Shown here: one piece after another, positions 7,339-15,986 of the stretch
How positions within the stretch are numbered: the first letter of the stretch is position 1
How the letters are laid out: every line of letters begins with the position of its first letter
Assembly: GCF_900112985.1 (NCBI RefSeq)
Contig: NZ_FONS01000003.1
Span: forward strand, 62,001 to 126,000
Length of the DNA: 64,000 bases
Direction of reading: 5' to 3'
From: Pedobacter antarcticus
GTDB lineage: Bacteria > Bacteroidota > Bacteroidia > Sphingobacteriales > Sphingobacteriaceae
Made by a program: the position numbers and the translations under genes
The notes under the pieces: model-generated
Databases searched by the model: none
What the model was told of the DNA's origin: nothing
What the model saw: the letters and a program-made list of their open reading frames with translations, nothing else

Positions 7339-9795
7339 TTACGTCCCGGTAACCAATTGGTAAATCTTCCCTTTAAGCGTACTAAATTTCACAACCCCAT
7401 TAGTATCTCGTTGGATTTGTACAGGCGCTCCCTTTTCGTCCAGAATAACCATTTCTGGTGGTAATACCAATTGACAGATTCCATCAATACCCGCAATTAC
7501 CTGCGCTTTTTTTAATGTACTTCGGTCCCATTCAAAATCGACCGTGAATCCATTTCTGGCACGCATACCGGTTACCTTTCCCTTACTCCATTGTTGAGCC
7601 GAAGGTAATGCCGGTAAAAACCGGATCACCGCATCTCGCCCATTACTCTGCAGCAACATCTCTGCAATGGCAGCTGTACCGCCGAAATTACCATCAATCT
7701 GAAATGGTGGATGAGCACAAAACAAATTTGCATAAGTACCAGGAACAGACTTAATTTTTTTAGCAGGATCTTCATATGATGGATTTAAAAGAGATTTAAA
7801 CATTTTCCACGCATGATCTCCATCCCCCAGCCGGGCCCAGAAATTTATTTTCCAGGCTCTGGACCAGCCTGTCCCGCCATCTCCTCTTCTTTCCAGTGTC
7901 TTTTTAGCTGCTTCTGCTAAAGCCGGGGTTTCCAGTACGTTTATTTCATCAAAAGGATATAAACCGTATAATTGCGACACATGCCTGTGTTCAATTTCTA
8001 CTTCATCATAATCCCTGATCCATTCCTGAATACCTCCGTTTTTTTTACTGATCTGATTGGGTGCCATGTCTTTGACTATTTTCGCCAGGGAGTCTGCCCA
8101 ATTCAGATCCCTTCCCAATAATCTTGCGGCAGTAATCGTGTTTCCCAGAAGTTCCCGTCCGATCTGCATATCCATTGCCGGTCCCATGGTGGTCTGCCCT
8201 ACAAAGCCGTCCTCAGTTTTGTAGCTGTTCTCCGGAGAATTGGATGGTGCCGTCACTAAAAACCCTGTCTCAGGATCACGGATAAGTATACCTTTATAAA
8301 ACTGCGCAGCACCCTTGAGCACGGGATAAATTTCTTTTAAGGTTTCTAAATTTGGATTAAACTGGTAATGCTGCCATAGATGTTCACATAGCCAGGCACC
8401 ACCGGATAGGGTCGATCCCCATGCTGCACCTTCACCAGGCGCAGTGAACTTCCAAGGATTGGCAATCACATGAGCAACCCATCCTTCCGTATTATAATAA
8501 GTCTTTGCAGTTTTAGTTCCCGGTCCCACCAGTTGTTTAGTGAATTCTATCATAGGCTTGTGTATCTCTGCAAGATTGGTGATCTCAGCGGGCCAGTAAT
8601 TCATCTGTAAATTGATGTTTAAATGATAATCTCCGTTCCATGGAGTTTGATATTCCTCTGCCCATAAACCCTGTAAATTCGCCGGTAAACCACCAGGTCT
8701 TGAACTGGAAATTAAAAGATAACGTCCGAAATTAAAATATAGGACAGGTAAAGTTGTATCCTCACCACCTTTAGCAAAATTGTTTAGTCTGTCTCCTGTT
8801 GACCAGTTCTCCGGAACATCTTTTCCAGATGCGTCAAGCTGAAGTGTGCAGCGGTCATAGTACCCGCGAAAGTCCTTCTCCTGATTTTTCTGCAGAACTT
8901 GCCAATTCATTCCCGCAGCTTTATTTACGTTGTTAAGTACTGCAATCGCCGGATCAGCACCCCGTTTTTCTACATTTGGCCAGTTCAGGTCTGTTGCCGC
9001 ACTAATTACAATCAAACAAGTCGTTGCGCCACTAACTTCAACAGCATCTCCTTTTGCACGAACTTTACCGTTGTCTGTAATTGCACGGGCGACGGCAGAG
9101 AAGCGGATACCAGGCTCTCCATCTCCACCAGAAAGTTGACCGGTCATCGTAATCTGATTATCTCTGGCTTTAAAAACCGCCTTTTCTTTTCTGGAGAGAT
9201 TAAATGTAAAGTTCAGCGCATTTGCATCACTCGCAGTCAGTCTGACCAAAATAACCTGCTCAGGACCGCTAACGATTACTTCCTCCACATATTTAACTCC
9301 TTTACGCTCCCATTCTGTAACTGCAGATGCCTTATTAAGTAATAACGTTCTTTTATAATTGCTTACTGTACCTGTGGTGTCTTTCCAGTCAATGAATAAA
9401 TCGGATAAAATCTGGTAACAGCCGTATTTTGCATCTCCCTGAGACGAACCTGAACCTTTACCGGCGCTCACAAAATATTCCTGCAAAATGTCCTGTGCCT
9501 GTTTATTTTTCCCTTGCTGCAGGTAGCTGCGAATTTCAGGTAAATGTGCAGCTGCATCTGAACGATTAGGGTCTTCTACCCCTCCGGACCACATTGAAAT
9601 CTCGTTTAAAACAATTCTTTCTTTACTTGTACCGCCAAAAACCATAGCCCCAAGACGACCATTTCCTAAGGGTAAAGATTCAGTAAAATGTGTGGCAGGT
9701 TGATTAAAGCGAATTTGCTGATCAGATTGGGCATAAGAAAAAAAGCTGCCCAGCCATAGACAGCCTGTTATTAGATAACATTTTTGGAACTTCAT
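7339..9795 (-). CDS. Glycoside hydrolase family 95, alpha-1,2-L-fucosidase-like
   Basis: An 818-residue secreted enzyme with a signal peptide ending near SYAQ. The N-terminal domain has the GH95 start motif ([17 protein letters not shown]...[10 protein letters not shown]); the (alpha/alpha)6 catalytic domain carries [19 protein letters not shown] with the two Asn that activate water, [17 protein letters not shown] with the Glu, and [19 protein letters not shown] with the Asp. All catalytic positions known from AfcA-type enzymes appear kept, and the length is typical. It would release L-fucose or L-galactose residues from glycans in the periplasm. The upstream gene is an AraC regulator 63 bp away on the same strand, though that regulator more likely serves the divergent ALDH. 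Confidence 0.9.
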   Translation of the reverse strand: MKFQKCYLITGCLWLGSFFSYAQSDQQIRFNQPATHFTESLPLGNGRLGAMVFGGTSKERIVLNEISMWSGGVEDPNRSDAAAHLPEIRSYLQQGKNKQAQDILQEYFVSAGKGSGSSQGDAKYGCYQILSDLFIDWKDTTGTVSNYKRTLLLNKASAVTEWERKGVKYVEEVIVSGPEQVILVRLTASDANALNFTFNLSRKEKAVFKARDNQITMTGQLSGGDGEPGIRFSAVARAITDNGKVRAKGDAVEVSGATTCLIVISAATDLNWPNVEKRGADPAIAVLNNVNKAAGMNWQVLQKNQEKDFRGYYDRCTLQLDASGKDVPENWSTGDRLNNFAKGGEDTTLPVLYFNFGRYLLISSSRPGGLPANLQGLWAEEYQTPWNGDYHLNINLQMNYWPAEITNLAEIHKPMIEFTKQLVGPGTKTAKTYYNTEGWVAHVIANPWKFTAPGEGAAWGSTLSGGAWLCEHLWQHYQFNPNLETLKEIYPVLKGAAQFYKGILIRDPETGFLVTAPSNSPENSYKTEDGFVGQTTMGPAMDMQIGRELLGNTITAARLLGRDLNWADSLAKIVKDMAPNQISKKNGGIQEWIRDYDEVEIEHRHVSQLYGLYPFDEINVLETPALAEAAKKTLERRGDGGTGWSRAWKINFWARLGDGDHAWKMFKSLLNPSYEDPAKKIKSVPGTYANLFCAHPPFQIDGNFGGTAAIAEMLLQSNGRDAVIRFLPALPSAQQWSKGKVTGMRARNGFTVDFEWDRSTLKKAQVIAGIDGICQLVLPPEMVILDEKGAPVQIQRDTNGVVKFSTLKGKIYQLVTGT

Positions 9796-9858
9796 ACAAT
9801 ATTTGGTTGATATTTAGCTTGAACTGCCGGAAGATAATAATTATTGAGCAGCGGTTTG

Positions 9859-10791
9859 CTAAAAATCAAATTCGCAGGCAGAGCAAATTTGCACCTGGTA
9901 CGTACCTGGCGTAATACCAACTATCTTTTTGAAAATCCTTATAAAATAATTGGCATCGCTAAAACCCAATTCATAACTAACAGCCGCTATTTTTGACCTT
10001 GGATTACTCAATAACTGTTTTGCCCTTTTGATCTTTTCTTTCAGGATATAATCATTTGGACTAATACCAAGTTCTCTTTTAAATAACCTGTAAAATGTCG
10101 ATTTACTCATACATGCTTTTTCACTCAGCATGTTCATGTTTATTTTCTCTCCAAGGTTTGACTTTATATACTGAATTACAAATGCAAGGGGGCTGGAGGC
10201 ATATGCACCTGCTGAACTTACCAGCGAGCGAAGGTTCTGCTTTTGCATAATCCTGACGAGCAATTCTTTCATCGTCAGGTCGGCCAGAATATCTTTTTCA
10301 ATACTTCTTTCAGAACAAATCCGAACAGCCTTATTAATCAGGTAGGCAATTTCCTGGCTATTAGCGAAATGACAGCCTTCCTCTTTCAAAGCCCAGCATT
10401 CTGAAGAATCTGCTTTGGGATAAAATTCGTTCAGGTAATCTAAAGTCTGCTGAATCTGCTGGCGGTCGATTGCTAATGCAATGCACTGTGTAGGATCGGT
10501 AGCTGTTGCATCTGGAAAATCTATATTCATGGTCTGCGCCTGGGGAACTATCACCGTCTCCCCCGGCAAATAATTGAATTTTTCCAGCCCTGGGATAGTC
10601 ATAACCTTTCTGCCGCGTAACATACTGGTAATAACCAAATCATTAAATGTTAAAGGGACTTCAAGAGATTCCGTATAAGTTTCAAAAACATTAAGTTCAC
10701 ATCGTTCCAGAGAATATACAGTCCTGTTTTCTACCAGCGTTTGCAGGTTCTGCTGCCTGCTTAAATTAATAAGTTCTAATCTGTGCTGCAT
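9859..10791 (-). CDS. AraC-family transcriptional regulator
   Basis: A 310-residue regulator. The C-terminal third holds the two helix-turn-helix units: MNMLSEKACMSKSTFYRLFKRELG, then SKIAAVSYELGFSDANYFIRIFKK with the classic GFSD-NYF-R-FKK-G-P-Y pattern. The N-terminal part (residues 1-200) is a cupin-like effector domain of unknown ligand. It is divergent from an aldehyde dehydrogenase, with a 100-bp shared region holding a palindrome and a -7 box. AraC/ALDH/DUF779 is a recurring arrangement in bacteria, so regulation of the dehydrogenase by an aldehyde or alcohol is likely. Confidence 0.85.
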   Translation of the reverse strand: MQHRLELINLSRQQNLQTLVENRTVYSLERCELNVFETYTESLEVPLTFNDLVITSMLRGRKVMTIPGLEKFNYLPGETVIVPQAQTMNIDFPDATATDPTQCIALAIDRQQIQQTLDYLNEFYPKADSSECWALKEEGCHFANSQEIAYLINKAVRICSERSIEKDILADLTMKELLVRIMQKQNLRSLVSSAGAYASSPLAFVIQYIKSNLGEKINMNMLSEKACMSKSTFYRLFKRELGISPNDYILKEKIKRAKQLLSNPRSKIAAVSYELGFSDANYFIRIFKKIVGITPGTYQVQICSACEFDF

Positions 10792-10836
10792 GATAATCGA
10801 ATTTTGGTTAGATAATGCTATGCTTTGAAACTATAC

Positions 10837-10854
10837 TCCTATCTAACGATAGGA
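10837..10854. promoter_or_regulatory. Candidate operator between AraC gene and aldehyde dehydrogenase
   Basis: TCCTATC and GATAGGA form a perfect 7-bp inverted repeat around TAAC, 9 bp upstream of the putative -7 box of the dehydrogenase. AraC proteins usually bind direct repeats, so another regulator or a dimer mode is possible. Confidence 0.4.
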
Positions 10855-10862
10855 TATCAGTT

Positions 10863-10870
10863 TAGGTTTG
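10863..10870 (+). promoter_or_regulatory. Putative -7 promoter box for aldehyde dehydrogenase
   Basis: TAGGTTTG matches TAnnTTTG exactly, 21 bp before the ATG at 10892, implying a very short leader. No TTTG lies at the expected -33 distance, as often seen at activator-dependent promoters. Confidence 0.5.
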
Positions 10871-10891
10871 TAATAACCAAAATATACAATT

Positions 10892-12397
10892 ATGGAACAA
10901 CAAATCAAAAAACCAGTATTCAAAGCTCACTATGATAATTTTATAGGCGGTAAATTTGTCCCACCGGTTAAAGGCGTATACTTTGATAATATTTCACCGG
11001 TAGATGGTCAGGTATTCACCAAAGCTGCCCGTTCCTCTAAGGAAGATGTTGAACTGGCTCTTGATGCCGCTCAGGAAGCTTTCAAAACCTGGGGTAAAAG
11101 TTCTGCAGCTTACAGAAGCAATATCCTGCTAAAAGTTGCACAGAAAATTGAAGATAACCTGGAGTTCCTCGCAACTGTAGAAACCATAGAAAACGGAAAA
11201 GCTATTCGGGAAACCTTAAACGCAGACCTTCCATTAGTTGCAGATCATTTCCGTTATTTTGCGGGAGTGATTCGTGCAGACGAAGGTACAATTGCCGAAC
11301 ACGATGAAAATACAGTAAGCATTGCCCTCTCAGAACCTATCGGTGTAGTCGCACAAATTATCCCATGGAATTTCCCACTGTTAATGGCCACCTGGAAAAT
11401 TGCCCCTGCACTCGCGGCAGGCTGCTGTACAGTAGTTAAACCTGCGGAACAGACACCAGTTAGCATTCTTATATTAATGGAATTAATAGGAGAACTTCTG
11501 CCACCCGGGGTTCTGAATATTGTAAACGGGTATGGAATTGAGGTAGGTAAGCCACTCGCTACTTCTCCCAGGATTTCCAAAGTTGCGTTTACCGGCAGTA
11601 CAACCTCCGGAAGGTTAATTATGCAATATGCTGCCGAAAATATTATCCCTTCCACAATGGAGCTAGGAGGAAAATCCCCCAATATTTTCTTTGAATCTGT
11701 CGCAGACGCAGATGATGACTTTTTCGACAAAGCTATAGAAGGAGCTGTAATGTTTGCGCTTAATCAGGGTGAAATTTGTACTTGTCCATCCAGATTGCTT
11801 ATTCAGGAAAGTATTTACGATAAATTCATTGCCAGGGTAATCGAACGTACCGAAGCAATCAAGACAGGAAATCCCCTGGACAGAGATAGTATGATGGGTG
11901 CACAGACCTCAAACGAACAATATCAAAAGATTCTATCTTATATAAAAATTGGAAAAGAAGAAGGTGCCGAATTATTAACAGGTGGAGAAATCAATCAGCA
12001 ATCCGGTGAACTTTCTTCAGGTTATTATATACAGCCGACCATATTCAAAGGGCACAATAAAATGAGGATCTTCCAGGAAGAAATATTCGGGCCCGTATTA
12101 TGTGTGACGACGTTTAAAACTGTAGAAGAAGCAATTGAAATTGCCAACGATACCCTATATGGTTTAGGTGCCGGCGTCTGGACACGCGATGCACATGAGT
12201 TATATCAGGTGCCGCGTGCCATTCAGGCTGGCAGGGTTTGGGTTAATCAATACCATGCTTACCCTGCCCACGCTCCGTTTGGTGGTTATAAAAAATCTGG
12301 ATTTGGAAGGGAAAATCATAAAATGATGCTGGATCATTACCGCCATGTCAAAAATATGCTGATCTCCTACGACCAGAAAAAACTTGGTTTCTTTTAG
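10892..12397 (+). CDS. NAD(P)+-dependent aldehyde dehydrogenase
   Basis: A 501-residue cytosolic ALDH-superfamily enzyme. PWNFPLLM holds the oxyanion Asn, [13 protein letters not shown] the Rossmann loop, [11 protein letters not shown] the general base Glu, and [11 protein letters not shown] the catalytic Cys (C296), followed by a second Cys at 298. EIFGPVLCV and the [13 protein letters not shown] end are also typical. The NQGE-CTCPSR form and the DUF779 gene downstream match the AcoD/acetaldehyde dehydrogenase II type, so short-chain aldehydes are the likely substrates, but the substrate is inferred. Transcription is probably controlled by the divergent AraC protein. Confidence 0.9.
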   Translation: MEQQIKKPVFKAHYDNFIGGKFVPPVKGVYFDNISPVDGQVFTKAARSSKEDVELALDAAQEAFKTWGKSSAAYRSNILLKVAQKIEDNLEFLATVETIENGKAIRETLNADLPLVADHFRYFAGVIRADEGTIAEHDENTVSIALSEPIGVVAQIIPWNFPLLMATWKIAPALAAGCCTVVKPAEQTPVSILILMELIGELLPPGVLNIVNGYGIEVGKPLATSPRISKVAFTGSTTSGRLIMQYAAENIIPSTMELGGKSPNIFFESVADADDDFFDKAIEGAVMFALNQGEICTCPSRLLIQESIYDKFIARVIERTEAIKTGNPLDRDSMMGAQTSNEQYQKILSYIKIGKEEGAELLTGGEINQQSGELSSGYYIQPTIFKGHNKMRIFQEEIFGPVLCVTTFKTVEEAIEIANDTLYGLGAGVWTRDAHELYQVPRAIQAGRVWVNQYHAYPAHAPFGGYKKSGFGRENHKMMLDHYRHVKNMLISYDQKKLGFF

Positions 12398-12408
12398 ATC
12401 ATATGAAG

Positions 12409-12434
12409 GGGTACCGTTGTTTGGGTACCCTTTT
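12409..12434 (+). terminator. Hairpin between ALDH and DUF779 genes
   Basis: GGGTACC (12409-12415) pairs with GGTACCC (12424-12430) around an 8-nt loop and is followed by TTTT. It may reduce read-through into the DUF779 gene or act as a partial terminator. Confidence 0.5.
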
Positions 12435-12472
12435 ACTATTTCATCGTTTTTATATTTTAAACAGACCTGATT

Positions 12473-12847
12473 ATGAGCAACTCAAGAATAGCTGTAACCC
12501 CGGCAGCAGCAGCCGTTATACAGCAATTAAAAGATTCATACGGCGAACTGTTCTTCCATCAGAGCGGAGGCTGCTGTGAAGGATCCTATCCGCATTGTTT
12601 TGAAAAAGGTGGGTTTCTGATCGGTTCCAACGATGTAAAGATAGGACAAATAGAAAGTTGTGATTTCTATATGGCTGCTGATCAGTTTGCTTACTGGCAG
12701 CATACCCATCTTACATTAGACGTGATGCCAGGCAGAGCAGCCGGATTCTCACTGGAATCAACTCTGGATATGGCATTTATAATTCATTCCAGATTATTCA
12801 CCGAAGCTGAGTTACAAGATCTGGAACCAATTATCAATTCCGGTTAA
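12473..12847 (+). CDS. DUF779 protein
   Basis: A 124-residue protein with the DUF779 features: an early LFFHQSGGCCEGSYPHCFEKGGF with paired Cys and a third Cys seven residues on, a second Cys in IESCDFYM, then YWQHTHLTLDVMPGRAAGFSLE and LFTEAELQDLE at the end. The kept Cys/His suggest metal or thiol chemistry, but no function is established to my knowledge. Members usually sit beside aldehyde dehydrogenases of the type found here, so a helper role in aldehyde or alcohol oxidation is likely. It lies 75 bp after the ALDH gene with a weak hairpin between. Confidence 0.85.
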   Translation: MSNSRIAVTPAAAAVIQQLKDSYGELFFHQSGGCCEGSYPHCFEKGGFLIGSNDVKIGQIESCDFYMAADQFAYWQHTHLTLDVMPGRAAGFSLESTLDMAFIIHSRLFTEAELQDLEPIINSG

Positions 12848-12920
12848 TCAACGGCATATATATTTTTAAATGTGATGCCAAACTTTTTTATACATCCCCT
12901 GTTATAAGTTTATCAATCAG

Positions 12921-13127
12921 ATGAATATGGGATTATTAAAAACAGCATTAATTGGCGCCGCAGTATACGGTGCTATTAAATACATCACAAAAAAAGATCA
13001 TACCGGAAGGTCAATCGTAGATGATTTACAAGACAAAGCGCCCGAATGGGTAGATAAAGCAAAAAAGTTCAGAGATGATCTCGATGCTAAGTATCAAAAT
13101 ACCAGTTATTCGGATATTAAGCCTTAA
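12921..13127 (+). CDS. Small YtxH-like protein
   Basis: A 68-residue protein with one N-terminal hydrophobic stretch (LLKTALIGAAVYGAIKYI) followed by a charged helical tail (VDDLQDKAPEWVDKAKKFRDDLDAK). This resembles small YtxH-type envelope-stress proteins of Bacteroidota. No function can be assigned. A hairpin directly follows, so it is probably a single-gene transcript or the end of one. Confidence 0.6.
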   Translation: MNMGLLKTALIGAAVYGAIKYITKKDHTGRSIVDDLQDKAPEWVDKAKKFRDDLDAKYQNTSYSDIKP

Positions 13128-13153
13128 AAAAGGGTTGATTATTTGCTAAAATG

Positions 13154-13191
13154 AAGTACCTCCAAAATTTATACGCTTATTGGAGGTACTT
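13154..13191 (+). terminator. Terminator after the small YtxH-like gene
   Basis: A perfect 11-bp stem, AAGTACCTCCA (13154-13164) with TGGAGGTACTT (13181-13191), around a 16-nt loop, 26 bp after the stop codon. Confidence 0.65.
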
Positions 13192-13194
13192 TAT

Positions 13195-13523
13195 AACAAC
13201 CACATCTTTCTTGTCTTTTTTCGATTGTGGGAAATTCATAGTAGCTTGCCCTGCAATCATATATTAAAAAAAATACAATAAAAACATCTAACGGAACAAT
13301 GCTTACGGGCACTGTTGTGTGAAATGATCAAATGGCCTTTTCATGATGAATGAAAAGGTTTTTTCGTTTCCGATCTTTCTGTTTTCTCAAACTCTCCTGC
13401 CCTTTTTTATTATTAATGCGACTTATTTGGTTTGTATCCTCTTTATTACGATTTTAATTATTTAAAATTTATGCTAAATTACGGCCGCCAAATGGAGCTA
13501 AAACCTTTTAACAATACAGGAGT
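13195..13523. other. Intergenic stretch with an orphan terminator
   Basis: This gap before the GMC gene holds no open frame I can support. A terminator-like hairpin at 13336-13358 followed by a T-run has no coding gene directly before it, since the YtxH-like gene already has its own hairpin. A short untranslated RNA between about 13200 and 13364 would explain it, but I see no known RNA family. The last 150 bp are AT-rich and probably hold the GMC promoter. Confidence 0.3.
13336..13364 (+). terminator. Orphan rho-independent terminator
   Basis: CCTTTTCA (13336-13343) pairs with TGAAAAGG (13351-13358) around a 7-nt loop and is followed by TTTTTTC, a classic + strand terminator shape. Confidence 0.6.
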
Positions 13524-15263
13524 ATGAACGAATTTCAAATTAAAAAGTCAGACGTCGAGTATGACGCTATTATTGTCGGCTCGGGTGCCGGGGGCGGCAT
13601 GTCCGGATACGTACTGGCGCATGCAGGATTAAAAGTCCTAATGCTTGAAGCCGGTGCCTATTTTGATCCAAGAATAGACGCGCAACAACTGAAATGGCCT
13701 TGGGAATCACCGAGACGTGGTGCCGGTACAACCAGACCTTTCGGAGATTTCGATGCCTCTTATGGGGGATGGGAACTCGACGGTGAACCATATACGCAAA
13801 AAAATGATTCAGAATTTGCCTGGTTCAGATCAAGAATGCTGGGTGGAAGAACTAATCACTGGGGTCGTATTTCACTGAGAATGGGACCTGAAGATTTCAA
13901 ACCTACAGACGGCCTGACAGATAACTGGCCAATTACCTACGATGAAATCAAACCTTTTTATGATAAAATCGACCGGATGATCGGAATCTACGGTACTGCA
14001 GAAGGTATCGAAAGTGAACCGGACGGAATTTTCATGAAACCACCAAAACCAAGACTTAACGAATTATTTATAACTAAAGCTGCAAGAAAAAACGGTGTAA
14101 AAGTTATTCCGGGACGTGGATCTGTGTTAACAGAAGCATTACCGAATAATAAAGATCGTGCACCTTGTTTCTACTGTGGACAGTGCGGCAGAAGCTGTAA
14201 AGTTTACGGAGATTTCTCTTCTTCTTCCTGCCTGGTAATTCCAGCTGTAAAAACAGGGAATCTAACTGTAATTACAAATGCAATGGTTCGCGAAGTCCTG
14301 ACAAATAAAGAAGGACTGGCTACTGGCGTATCTTATGTAGACAAAACTAATTTAGAAGAACATCAGGTTAGAGGTAAAGTGGTAATCCTTGGTGCCAGTG
14401 CATGTGAGTCGGCACGTTTGTTACTAAACTCTAAATCAGCCGCACATCCGAATGGATTAGCGAACAGCAGCAATGTAGTTGGTAAGTATCTGCATGATTC
14501 TACCGGTGCAAGCGTGGGCGGTTTCCTGCCACAATTAATGGATCGTAAACGCTATAACGAAGATGGTGTAGGTAGTGTACACATTTATTCTCCATGGTGG
14601 TTAGATAATAAAAAACTGGATTTCCCAAGAGGTTACCATATCGAATATGGCGGTGGCATGAATATGCCAGGTTACGGATTCGGTTTCGGTATGGAAGGCA
14701 TGAATGACAGAGTACCCGGACGTGATGGAAAGATGAAAGAAGCTGGTGGTTACGGTGTATCTTTAAAAGATGATTACAGACGCTTTTTCGGAACTTCAGT
14801 AGGTATGGCTGGTAGAGGTACTGCAATAGCAAGAGAGTCAAATTACTGTGAAATTGATCCAAGTGTCGTAGATAAATATGGTATTCCTGTATTACGTTTC
14901 AATTACCAATGGGCAAATGAAGAGGTAAAACAGGCTAAGCACATGCAGGAAACTTTCCAGGAGATATTCCATACAATGGGCGGTATTATTACCTCCAAAA
15001 TTCATGGTCCTGAGACAAATTACGGACTTGAAGCACCTGGAAAAATCATTCATGAAGTTGGTACAGTAAGAATGGGCGATGATCCTAAAAAATCTGCATT
15101 GAATAAATGGTGTCAGGCACATGACTGCAAAAATCTTTTTGTGGTAGATGCAGCCCCATTTGTACAGCAGGGTGACAAAAATGCGACATGGACAATTCTT
15201 GCTTTATCGATGAGAACTGCAGAATATATCCTTGCACAAAAGCAAAAATTGAACATTAGCTAA
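13524..15263 (+). CDS. GMC-family FAD oxidoreductase with a Cys cluster
   Basis: A 579-residue flavoenzyme. The N-terminal AIIVGSGAGGGMSGYVLAHAG is the FAD-binding GxGxxG motif, and LGGRTNHWGRISLRM is the GMC signature region; the C terminus has VQQGDKNATWTILALSMRTAEYI, with catalytic-region residues of the family. C215, C218, C221 and C225 form CxxCxxCxxxC, which looks like an iron-sulphur ligand set; related membrane sugar dehydrogenases carry a cluster at a comparable place. No signal peptide is seen, so export may depend on the Tat signal of the next gene's product. That gene is a gluconate-2-dehydrogenase subunit-3-like protein 38 bp downstream. Substrate, probably a sugar or polyol, is unknown. 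Confidence 0.85.
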   Translation: MNEFQIKKSDVEYDAIIVGSGAGGGMSGYVLAHAGLKVLMLEAGAYFDPRIDAQQLKWPWESPRRGAGTTRPFGDFDASYGGWELDGEPYTQKNDSEFAWFRSRMLGGRTNHWGRISLRMGPEDFKPTDGLTDNWPITYDEIKPFYDKIDRMIGIYGTAEGIESEPDGIFMKPPKPRLNELFITKAARKNGVKVIPGRGSVLTEALPNNKDRAPCFYCGQCGRSCKVYGDFSSSSCLVIPAVKTGNLTVITNAMVREVLTNKEGLATGVSYVDKTNLEEHQVRGKVVILGASACESARLLLNSKSAAHPNGLANSSNVVGKYLHDSTGASVGGFLPQLMDRKRYNEDGVGSVHIYSPWWLDNKKLDFPRGYHIEYGGGMNMPGYGFGFGMEGMNDRVPGRDGKMKEAGGYGVSLKDDYRRFFGTSVGMAGRGTAIARESNYCEIDPSVVDKYGIPVLRFNYQWANEEVKQAKHMQETFQEIFHTMGGIITSKIHGPETNYGLEAPGKIIHEVGTVRMGDDPKKSALNKWCQAHDCKNLFVVDAAPFVQQGDKNATWTILALSMRTAEYILAQKQKLNIS

Positions 15264-15301
15264 GATCGATTACACATTATTAATTTTCTAACCTAAAAGC
15301 A

Positions 15302-15928
15302 ATGAACAGGCGTGAATCACTAAAAGCCATCGGCCTAACAGCAATCAGTACATCCGTTTTACTGGCAGCATGTAAAACAGGTCCAGATGGAAAAGAAGAA
15401 TTAAAAGACGGCGAAGTTGCCGCACAGCCGGGTCGTGAGACCTTCGAAATAGAAAGAGACCAGAAATTACATGCCGAGAAGTTTTTCGACGAGCATGAGA
15501 TGGCTACAATTTCCATTCTGGCTGACATCATTATACCTAAAGACGAGAAATCAGGAGGAGCACTTGATGCAAAAGTTCCGGATTTTATAGAGTTTATTGT
15601 GAAGGATATCCCATCTCATAAGACGCCCATGCGTGGTGGAATTAAATGGCTTGATTTGCAATGTCTTAATTTATACCAGAATACTTTCAAAGACGCATCC
15701 AAAACTCAACAACTGGAGATGTTAGATGCAATTGCGTATCCTAAGAAAGCTAAACCAGGTATGGAACAGGGAGTAGCATTCTTTAACAGAATGAGAAACC
15801 TGACAGCTACTGGTTTTTTCACCAGCGAAATAGGTGTTAAAGATCTTGGCTATGCCGGAAACGTTCCAAATCAATGGACCGGGGTTCCGGACGATGTACT
15901 CCGCCAATATGGTATGGAAAACGTCTAA
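15302..15928 (+). CDS. Gluconate 2-dehydrogenase subunit 3-like Tat lipoprotein
   Basis: A 208-residue protein beginning MNRRESLKAIGL, a twin-arginine signal, continuing to a lipobox (VLLAAC) with Cys24 as the lipidation site. The mature part matches the subunit-3 family (gluconate_2-dh3): HEMATISILADIIIPKDEKSGGA, then FIEFIVKDIP and a C terminus with a GYAGNVPNQWTG motif. In characterised enzymes this subunit acts as a chaperone or Tat escort for the folded flavin subunit. Pairing with the upstream GMC gene fits that exactly. A strong terminator follows. Confidence 0.85.
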   Translation: MNRRESLKAIGLTAISTSVLLAACKTGPDGKEELKDGEVAAQPGRETFEIERDQKLHAEKFFDEHEMATISILADIIIPKDEKSGGALDAKVPDFIEFIVKDIPSHKTPMRGGIKWLDLQCLNLYQNTFKDASKTQQLEMLDAIAYPKKAKPGMEQGVAFFNRMRNLTATGFFTSEIGVKDLGYAGNVPNQWTGVPDDVLRQYGMENV

Positions 15929-15930
15929 TT

Positions 15931-15960
15931 AAAAAGGACTGTCTGCGGACAGTCCTTTTT
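15931..15960 (+). terminator. Terminator of the GMC/subunit-3 operon
   Basis: A perfect 13-bp stem, 15931-15943 with 15948-15960, with a TGCG loop and a T-run at the 3' side; it starts two bases after the stop codon. Confidence 0.9.
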
Positions 15961-15986
15961 AATATCTTTATACCCAAACCGCAGCC

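Noticed and set aside
8899..9342. 147-codon + strand frame inside the GH95 gene
   Set aside because: Antisense to a well-defined catalytic protein, Cys/Arg/Ser-rich, no recognisable fold.
11254..11730. 158-codon frame on the - strand inside the aldehyde dehydrogenase
   Set aside because: Antisense shadow; the + strand carries all ALDH motifs and the - strand product looks like no family.
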